From an uncultured Eubacteriales bacterium (GTDB lineage: Bacteria > Bacillota > Clostridia > Oscillospirales > Acutalibacteraceae): a stretch of 64,000 nt of DNA. The first letter of the stretch is position 1. Each line of letters begins with the position of its first letter. The DNA is taken from contig CAKSRC010000002.1 in NCBI GenBank assembly GCA_934486915.1, positions 18,173 through 82,172 of the forward strand, read 5' to 3'. Of the stretch, positions 19,479 to 26,344 are shown in pieces. The notes under the pieces were generated by a model. It was not told where the DNA came from and did not search any database. It saw only the letters and a program-made list of their open reading frames with translations. Made by a program: the position numbers and the translations under genes.

Positions 19479-20435
19479 TTACGTTAATCCTCTACATATT
19501 TCAATTATATTATCTATATCTTGAATTATACAATTGTTAAACGTCCCCTCATTTTTTTCTTCAATCATTATCGAGCAAAGAATTTCCGCATACTTTGATA
19601 CCGCTTCTATCAATTCACTATCATTCTTATAATACTCTTCAAATTGATCTTTTAATTGCAATATTCCTTCTAATGTCGATATAATTGACATAATATTATC
19701 ACCTATGGAAAAAGTATCCCTATCACTTTCATTATAGAATTCACCTAATATACTATTTATAATACTATCATCATTACCACTAATATATCTAAGAATTTGA
19801 TTCCTGTCATAAATATATTTTTCCTCGCTGTTCCTTTTATATATGTCCCTTAGAACATGCATTTTATATGTATAATATTTAATTAATGGCTGCATTTCAT
19901 TATCATGCCCCTTGACCTCTATAAACTTTTTACATACTGCCAACTTATACGTTGTGCTAACCTTAGGATTATACAACATAGTTGCCAATTTATCTGATAT
20001 AACACCTGCTTGATTTAATTCAACTATAACATTCCATGTTATCTCATCATCTATCTTTCTCATGTTAACCTGCGGTTTTTTAGTTTTTCTTGTTTCCCTA
20101 TTTAAGCTTTCAAGTGATGAACCTTCATTCTCTGGGAAGTTATCATCTAAGTGTAGCCTTCCTCCACTTAATGAGGCTGTATAACTTGCCCCATTCAAAT
20201 CCGTAGAAGGAAACTCCTCCACATTATCATTAAACCTTACTCTCTTATTACCGTTCTCTGCAGAATTATTAACATTATTTTTTAAAATCAATTTAGGGAC
20301 GACATTATCATAATCAATTTTCTTCCTTGTTACGGGAGCTATACTTTCTATAGGTGTAGGTTCTAAATCAGATTCGCTTGATTTTTTATGTGATAATTTT
20401 CTTTTAGGCCTATGTCTTAAATATTTTCTCATCAA
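19479..20435 (-). CDS. Orphan protein with basic N-terminus and RVxF-like motif
   Basis: Not recognised. The 318-residue protein begins with a strongly basic stretch (residues 3-18, RKYLRHRPKRKLSHKK). It continues with APVTRKKIDY (33-42), PKLILK (47-52) and KRVRFNDNVEEFP (64-76). The last matches both the canonical PP1-docking consensus [KR]-V-x-F and the N-terminal module of the neighbouring 537-residue protein. From about residue 115 on it is helical and acidic with no known domain. No signal peptide or membrane segment. It is convergent with nothing and divergent from feoA. Function unknown. Confidence 0.6.
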   Translation of the reverse strand: MMRKYLRHRPKRKLSHKKSSESDLEPTPIESIAPVTRKKIDYDNVVPKLILKNNVNNSAENGNKRVRFNDNVEEFPSTDLNGASYTASLSGGRLHLDDNFPENEGSSLESLNRETRKTKKPQVNMRKIDDEITWNVIVELNQAGVISDKLATMLYNPKVSTTYKLAVCKKFIEVKGHDNEMQPLIKYYTYKMHVLRDIYKRNSEEKYIYDRNQILRYISGNDDSIINSILGEFYNESDRDTFSIGDNIMSIISTLEGILQLKDQFEEYYKNDSELIEAVSKYAEILCSIMIEEKNEGTFNNCIIQDIDNIIEICRGLT

Positions 20436-20560
20436 ATTAACCCTTCCACTAAATATTTTAATGTAATATATTTTAACACAAATGAGTGCTTATGCATATA
20501 TTATCATAAAAGACTGACTTTAACTTATACAAACTTTTAAAACATCAAGGAGAATGCTTT

Positions 20561-20797
20561 ATGAATAGAATCCTTTCTTTGAATAAATTGCCAATTGGCA
20601 AGAAAGGCGTTGTAACTGCACTCTTATCAAGTGGGATAGAACGCCGCCGTATGTTAGACCTAGGAGTAGTACAAGGTACAACCATAGAAGCTTTACAAAG
20701 GAGCCCATCAGGAGATCCTATCGCATATTTCATAAGAGGCGCAGTTATAGCTTTAAGGGACGAGGACGCTAATAAAGTTAAGGTAAATATTCAATAA
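20561..20797 (+). CDS. feoA: Ferrous iron transport protein FeoA
   Basis: A 78-residue SH3-like cytosolic protein that assists the FeoB Fe(II) transporter. The fold is recognisable from LNKLPIGKKGVV at the start, the central ERRRMLDLGVVQGTTIEAL and the closing PIAYFIRGAVIALRDEDANKV. AAGGAG lies about ten bases before the ATG. It precedes feoB by about 100 bases on the same strand. I see no clear Fur or DtxR box upstream, but a degenerate one could be missed. Confidence 0.93.
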   Translation: MNRILSLNKLPIGKKGVVTALLSSGIERRRMLDLGVVQGTTIEALQRSPSGDPIAYFIRGAVIALRDEDANKVKVNIQ

Positions 20798-20822
20798 AAT
20801 AAATTTTTAAGCTTCTATTCGG

Positions 20823-20865
20823 AATATGGTAGATAAACCTAGCATAAAGTTTAATTACCATATTT
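20823..20865. repeat. Inverted repeat between feoA and feoB
   Basis: AATATGGTA (20823-20831) is the exact reverse complement of TACCATATT (20857-20865), separated by 25 bases. It could fold in the feoAB transcript or serve as an operator. No T-run follows, so it is not a classical terminator. A 9-bp AT-rich match could also be chance. Confidence 0.35.
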
Positions 20866-20903
20866 CGATATTTTTATATCAAAACGAAATGGAGTTGATA
20901 ATC

Positions 20904-23045
20904 ATGGGGCTTACTAATAAATCAACAGGGATTAATGTTGATTCTTCTAAACTTAAAATAGATAAAGTCACTCCCCAAGATAAGGTTATAGCATTAGCAG
21001 GAAACCCAAATGTTGGGAAAAGTACAGTATTCAATGAACTTACTGGGCTTAACCAACACACCGGAAATTGGCCGGGTAAAACCGTTACCAATGCCCAAGG
21101 TAAGTATACTTACAATAATAAAAACTTTATATTGGTCGATTTGCCGGGAACTTACTCTATTTTATCAAGTTCAGTCGAAGAAGAAATCGCAAGGGATTTT
21201 ATTTGTTTTGATTCTCCTGATTCTATTGTAGTGGTAACTGACGCTACTTGCCTTGAAAGAAACCTTAATCTTGTACTGCAAATACTGGAAATCAACCAAA
21301 ATGTAGTAGTATGTGTTAATCTCTTAGATGAAGCTAGAAAGAAAAAAATGAAAATAGATTTGGATGAGCTCTCCTTATATTTAGGTGTACCCGTTATAGG
21401 AACAAGCGCAAGATCAAGGGAGGGATTGAATGAACTAATTGAAGCCATCGATAAGATATCCTTTAATGAAACAAAAACATATTTTTCTCCAACAAAATAT
21501 GATAATATAATTGAAAAATCAATAAGCACTTTAGAGCCTATAGTAAAAGACATTGTAAAGGACAAAATAGATTCCCGTTGGCTTAGTATCAAACTTTTAG
21601 ATATAGATGAATCACTAAAAAACTCGCTCAAAAATTATCTTGGATTTGATATTTTAGAAAACAATGAAATATTAACAACTCTTGATAGAATATATAATAT
21701 GTTAAATCAGGAGAACATAAGCAAAGAAACCATAAGGGATAAAATAGTATTTAAAATAATCAGCAGAAGCGAGGAAATTTATAAAAAATGTGTTTTTATA
21801 GAAAACAATCAATACAATTCAAAAGATAGAAAATTAGATAAAATACTAACCTCTAAGTCAACAGGTGTACCCGTTATGATACTCCTTTTTGGCCTTATAT
21901 TTTGGATTACAATAGCAGGTGCCAATTATCCATCTGACCTACTTGCACTGGGTTTGTTTTGGTTTCAAGATAAATTATATGAATTTTTTAATTACATAAA
22001 CATGCCATTATGGATCAACAATATGATAGTTCTTGGAGTATATAGAACCGTAGCCTGGGTTGTATCCGTAATGCTGCCACCTATGGCCATTTTCTTTCCT
22101 CTTTTCACCTTACTTGAGGATTCGGGATATCTTCCAAGAATTGCCTTTAATATGGATAAATATTTCAAAAAAGCTTGCGCCCACGGTAAGCAAGCATTAA
22201 CAATGGCTATGGGATTCGGCTGCAACGCTTGTGGAGTTATAGGATGCAGAATCATAGATTCAAAAAGGGAACGACTAATCGCAATACTCACTAACAACTT
22301 TGTACCATGTAATGGAAGGTTTCCAACACTAATTTCCATTATCACTATGTTTTTTATAGGTTCTGTAATATCCCCCATACAGTCTTTATTCTCAGCTGTT
22401 ATCCTTACACTTGTTATAGTATTAGGTGTAATAATGACACTTCTAGTATCAAAGCTCTTGTCTAAAACCATATTAAAGGGTATGCCGTCATCTTTTGTAT
22501 TGGAGCTTCCTCCATATAGAAGGCCCCAAATAGGTAAGGTTATAGTAAGATCCTTATTGGATAGGGCATTATTTGTGTTAGGCAGAGCTGTGATGGTAGC
22601 AGCACCCGCAGGACTTATTATATTTCTTATGTCAAATATAGCAATAGGAGATATGAGCATATTAAAACATTGTACCAGCTTTTTAGACCCATTTGCAAAA
22701 CTCTTAGGTCTTGATGGCGTAATATTAATGGCCTTTATCCTAGGTTTTCCTGCCAATGAAATAGTAATACCAATAATAATAATGAGTTATATGTGTACAG
22801 GAAGCATAATGGAATTAGATAATTTAGAATCACTAAGGACACTATTGGTCGACAATGGCTGGACATTTACCACTGCTATATGTACCATGCTTTTCTGCCT
22901 ATTCCACTTCCCATGCGGAACCACTTGTTTTACGATAAAAAAAGAAACCGAAAGTATAAAATGGACCTTAGTCTCATTTTTATTACCAACGGTTATAGGT
23001 ATAGCTCTATGCTTTATAGTAAATTCAGTTAGTTTATTATTCTAA
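20904..23045 (+). CDS. feoB: Fe(II) transporter FeoB
   Basis: GTP-dependent Fe(II) importer of the inner membrane. I start at the ATG at 20904, nine bases after GGAG; an upstream in-frame ATG at 20826 would add 26 unlikely residues. The G domain at the N-terminus shows GNPNVGKST (33-41), the G3 motif DLPGTYSI, and NLLDEARKKKM, with the guanine-specificity region (typically NxxD) as NLLD. A helical GDI-like spacer follows, then two Gate domains with several membrane helices, including GFGCNACGVIGCRIID and FPCGTTC. About 713 residues, normal. Confidence 0.95.
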   Translation: MGLTNKSTGINVDSSKLKIDKVTPQDKVIALAGNPNVGKSTVFNELTGLNQHTGNWPGKTVTNAQGKYTYNNKNFILVDLPGTYSILSSSVEEEIARDFICFDSPDSIVVVTDATCLERNLNLVLQILEINQNVVVCVNLLDEARKKKMKIDLDELSLYLGVPVIGTSARSREGLNELIEAIDKISFNETKTYFSPTKYDNIIEKSISTLEPIVKDIVKDKIDSRWLSIKLLDIDESLKNSLKNYLGFDILENNEILTTLDRIYNMLNQENISKETIRDKIVFKIISRSEEIYKKCVFIENNQYNSKDRKLDKILTSKSTGVPVMILLFGLIFWITIAGANYPSDLLALGLFWFQDKLYEFFNYINMPLWINNMIVLGVYRTVAWVVSVMLPPMAIFFPLFTLLEDSGYLPRIAFNMDKYFKKACAHGKQALTMAMGFGCNACGVIGCRIIDSKRERLIAILTNNFVPCNGRFPTLISIITMFFIGSVISPIQSLFSAVILTLVIVLGVIMTLLVSKLLSKTILKGMPSSFVLELPPYRRPQIGKVIVRSLLDRALFVLGRAVMVAAPAGLIIFLMSNIAIGDMSILKHCTSFLDPFAKLLGLDGVILMAFILGFPANEIVIPIIIMSYMCTGSIMELDNLESLRTLLVDNGWTFTTAICTMLFCLFHFPCGTTCFTIKKETESIKWTLVSFLLPTVIGIALCFIVNSVSLLF

Positions 23046-23058
23046 AATCCTATAAAGG

Positions 23059-23574
23059 CTAAAAGCTTATTATATTTTCATTTTTATCCTTATTGCAAAG
23101 CACAAACACGGTTAAAGCCGTTAAAAGAGGATAAATTGCTGTTTCTTCTTTAAGACGAACAATAAAATCTTGAGGTTCAATTACCTCGCCATCTATGCTT
23201 CTAATTATTCTTTGCAAACTAACAACAGCATTTAAATAGTCAAGACTCGATATACTCATTGTATCCTTTGGTGACGTACCACAAGTTATAGCAAAAACAT
23301 CCGTTTTTCTAAGTATTCTTGCAGCATTGCGGTTGTTTGCCGAAACAACCGTAATAAATTCCTTAGGAATCACAACATCTTTCTTGAACCCCAAGGAACC
23401 TTTGAAAACAAAAATACCCTTTGAATTTTTAAAATTTTCAATATTACATTCATCATATTGAAAAATACAAAGTTTCTTATTCTTATTTATTTTCCTTAGA
23501 GAATCACATACCCTGTTTAGCACCTTATCCACACTTGTTTCAGTTTCTTTTCCATATAATATAATAGGTATCAT
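23059..23574 (-). CDS. Hypothetical protein, 171 residues
   Basis: I do not recognise this protein. It is a soluble alpha/beta protein that begins PIILYGKETETSVDKVLN and alternates predicted strands and helices. Notable segments are VVIPKEFITVVSANNRNA, AITCGTSPKDTMSISSLDY and SIDGEVIEPQDF. The well-ordered, low-repeat sequence suggests a conserved housekeeping-type protein rather than a recent orphan. It is convergent with feoB, with only 13 bases between the stop codons, so no terminator fits between them. Confidence 0.6.
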   Translation of the reverse strand: MIPIILYGKETETSVDKVLNRVCDSLRKINKNKKLCIFQYDECNIENFKNSKGIFVFKGSLGFKKDVVIPKEFITVVSANNRNAARILRKTDVFAITCGTSPKDTMSISSLDYLNAVVSLQRIIRSIDGEVIEPQDFIVRLKEETAIYPLLTALTVFVLCNKDKNENIISF

Positions 23575-23665
23575 TGCTACACCGCTTTTGCTTATAGTCT
23601 TGATACCTTTTATTATTTTCAGTTGTGTTTAAGTTTATCCATATATCAATTAAAAATTTATATTA

Positions 23666-24814
23666 TCAAAACCAAGATAATAAACCGTCCCCCATGCCGA
23701 CATAATCATAGGAAGAACTTTCTCCTGAAACCATATGTATAACAGATTCTACGTCACTTGAATCCTCACTTAAGTTTGGTGCTTGCGTTTCTATCTTGAT
23801 ATTGCTTGGTAAAATATTTCTAATAACGTTGGATGCCGCATTTGGATCTCCACAGAGTCCAACATTTACTTTTTCAACATCACGTATAGTTAACTCCCCA
23901 TGATATTGAAGTTCTATGTATTGATCAACCTCTTGCGCAATTTCACCTGGTTCCAGTCCCGATGAATCTTCTCCAAATTTTCGAACTATACTATTATATA
24001 AACTACTTAATGCACTGTTTTTTATAGATTCTACCTTAGGATCAGTTACTTTACTTGCAATTACCTTTTTGCCTTGACAAAAACTGTCTCCATAGGTAAA
24101 TGTGGTTCTGTCTTTTACTCTATCTTTTTTAAAAGTAAACATTATACTCCCATAACTTGATAAAGCTTCGTAACTACACCCACAGTTTAAAAAGCCATAC
24201 TTTTCCCTATCTATTGAATCTATAGATGAGCTACAGCCAAACATACTTTTAGCCAGTCTCGCTCTCAAGCTATACTCGTCCTGCCCATCATTAGCAAAAG
24301 TCTCAAAACGATTTTTAAAGTGTTCCCTAGCTATACTTGACAACACTCCAATATCACCCGGCACCATCATACAAAAATCATTTTTTTCAAATAATTGTTT
24401 AAAATATGATTCCACCGTATTTCTAACATGTGGATAGACATTTCTACGTTTATTAATTTCCAAATTTGCGTCCAAATTTTTTAATGTCGGAATCCCACTT
24501 TGATGATTATCTCTATTAGATAAAAGGTCGTTTGCCCTACTTGCAATATAATATAAATCTAAAATTCTATCCCTATTATTTGAAGAAATATCCCCATTTT
24601 TACAATATTCATACGCCATATTCATCATATATTGAGAATAGTCTCTCTTTTCGTTTGGTGTATAAATACTTCCTATGCCACCTTTACCATAAAAGTAATC
24701 AAATTTCAAGTCTACTTGCTTTGCTTGATGCTCCGCAAGATAAAGATTTTGAATCGCCTTTTCTACATTTCCATTATCATAATGCCACTTTACACCATTT
24801 TTCAAACTAAACAA
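23666..24814 (-). CDS. Possible DUF3626-like protein
   Basis: A 382-residue soluble protein without signal peptide. The start appears to be a TTG behind AAAGGGG. Two segments in order, GSIMFTFKKDRVKDRTTFTYGDS (about residues 217-240, split here by position) and YIELQYHGELTIRDVEKV (about 302-319), resemble from memory the paired blocks of the uncharacterised DUF3626 family. This is recollection, not a search. The N-terminal 120 residues are helical and may hold a TPR-like pair (VEKAIQNLYLAEHQAKQ). The tail is Ser/Asp-rich. It is monocistronic between unrelated genes. Enzymatic role unknown. Confidence 0.45.
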   Translation of the reverse strand: MFSLKNGVKWHYDNGNVEKAIQNLYLAEHQAKQVDLKFDYFYGKGGIGSIYTPNEKRDYSQYMMNMAYEYCKNGDISSNNRDRILDLYYIASRANDLLSNRDNHQSGIPTLKNLDANLEINKRRNVYPHVRNTVESYFKQLFEKNDFCMMVPGDIGVLSSIAREHFKNRFETFANDGQDEYSLRARLAKSMFGCSSSIDSIDREKYGFLNCGCSYEALSSYGSIMFTFKKDRVKDRTTFTYGDSFCQGKKVIASKVTDPKVESIKNSALSSLYNSIVRKFGEDSSGLEPGEIAQEVDQYIELQYHGELTIRDVEKVNVGLCGDPNAASNVIRNILPSNIKIETQAPNLSEDSSDVESVIHMVSGESSSYDYVGMGDGLLSWF

Positions 24815-24982
24815 ATTGACTATAAACCCCTTTATAATCCAAAATATACTTATATAAATTAGCTATTGGTAGAGTTATCTAGGGTCACAATCATTTACAC
24901 ACCTAAATTTAAATTTCATCGCCAAAATTAATTTACTTTATATATTTCTTATTTTTACCTTGTTATGACCAAATTACATAAA

Positions 24983-26344
24983 TTATTTCCCTTCAAAGGC
25001 CAGTTTTGAGTTGCTCTCTAAATTGATTTTGTCAGCATCCTCTACTAAACCATTTTTAGCACCTAAATCTTTATTATAATCAGTAAGCTTCTCTTTTGCA
25101 ATACTTAGCATTAGTTTAATTCTATTTTCTTGGTTTACCTTAGGTGAACCGGGATCATAATCTATAGCCACTATATTTGCCCTTTGGTCTACTTCTTTTA
25201 TTCTTCTAATCATTCCTTTGCCGCATATATGGTTAGGAAGGCAACCAAACGGTTGAGTACATACAATATTTTCATATCCAGCCTTTGTAAGTTCAAGCAT
25301 CTCTGCTGTTAAAAGCCAGCCCTCTCCCATCTTATTTCCATAACCAATTACACCTTTTACAAGCGATTTTGTATGTTTATATGATGATGGAGGCATAAAG
25401 CAAGGATATGACTTGATAGTGTCTATCATTATTGTCTCCATCTTTGTAAGGTATTTCATTAAAGCATTTACAACATCATACTTTATCCTGCTTCCGCCAT
25501 AAAGTTTAATATCCTCAAGTCTATTGTCAACTTTAAAAAGCGCAAACGACATAATGCCCGGCACACAAACTTCGCAATCTTCTTCTCTTAAGAAATTTTC
25601 AAGTCCATTATTGCCCAAGCTTGAATACTTAACATATATTTCGCCTACTATTCCAACCTTAACCTTTCTTTTTGGAATTATAGATATGCTTGAAAAGTCC
25701 TTACATATATCATTTAGATTTTGTTTTATATCTTTGTTGGAAAAACCTCTGCCGTTTTTAAATTGAGATGTCAATAGCCCAATCCAATTTGAAACCATAC
25801 CATTCGATGCACCCTTATTTTTTTCGTAAGGTATAACTTGGTTTTTCAAACACATAAGTACATCGCCGTACACAAGGCCCGCTATTATCCTTCTTAGCAT
25901 TGGCAAAGTCAATTTAAAACCACTGTTCTTCTCAAGCCCGGAAAGATTAAGCGATATAACCGGCACTTGAGGAAATCCTGCGGCCTTTAATGCTTTTCTT
26001 AGCAAATGAATATAGTTAGAAGCCCTGCATCCTCCACCCGTTTGGGTTATCATTAATGCAGTTTTATTCACATCATACTTGCCGCTTTGTAAAGCATCTA
26101 TAAACTGCCCTATAACTAAAAGCGCAGGATAGCACGTATCATTATGGACATACTTAAGTCCTACTTGAGCAATATTAGGACCTTCCGTATCTAAAAGGAC
26201 AGTATTGTAGCCATACATATCAAAAACATTCTTAATTAAATTAAAGTGAATAGGCGCCATCATTGGCAATAATATTGTATACTCCTTCTTCATTTGCTTA
26301 GTAAAAAGAAGGCGGCCGTTTTTATCATACTTTAATTCGCTCAT
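24983..26344 (-). CDS. 2-hydroxyacyl-CoA dehydratase-like protein
   Basis: A 453-residue relative of the HgdB/BcrC-type dehydratase subunits (COG3581-like). In many Clostridia this module is fused to the end of a large activase protein; here it is a separate gene overlapping the activase gene by 20 bases. Cysteines suitable for an Fe-S cluster occur in YVHNDTCYPALLVIGQ, TGGGCRASNY, SYPCFMPPSSY and TQPFGCLPNHICGKGM. The IDYDPGSPKVNQENR block near the C-terminus is typical of the family. The substrate is unknown; most members of this stand-alone type have no assigned reaction. Confidence 0.8.
   Translation of the reverse strand: MSELKYDKNGRLLFTKQMKKEYTILLPMMAPIHFNLIKNVFDMYGYNTVLLDTEGPNIAQVGLKYVHNDTCYPALLVIGQFIDALQSGKYDVNKTALMITQTGGGCRASNYIHLLRKALKAAGFPQVPVISLNLSGLEKNSGFKLTLPMLRRIIAGLVYGDVLMCLKNQVIPYEKNKGASNGMVSNWIGLLTSQFKNGRGFSNKDIKQNLNDICKDFSSISIIPKRKVKVGIVGEIYVKYSSLGNNGLENFLREEDCEVCVPGIMSFALFKVDNRLEDIKLYGGSRIKYDVVNALMKYLTKMETIMIDTIKSYPCFMPPSSYKHTKSLVKGVIGYGNKMGEGWLLTAEMLELTKAGYENIVCTQPFGCLPNHICGKGMIRRIKEVDQRANIVAIDYDPGSPKVNQENRIKLMLSIAKEKLTDYNKDLGAKNGLVEDADKINLESNSKLAFEGK

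Noticed and set aside
21992..22756. 254-codon open frame antisense to feoB
   Set aside because: Composition follows the opposite strand of membrane-helix codons; no start signal and no recognisable protein.
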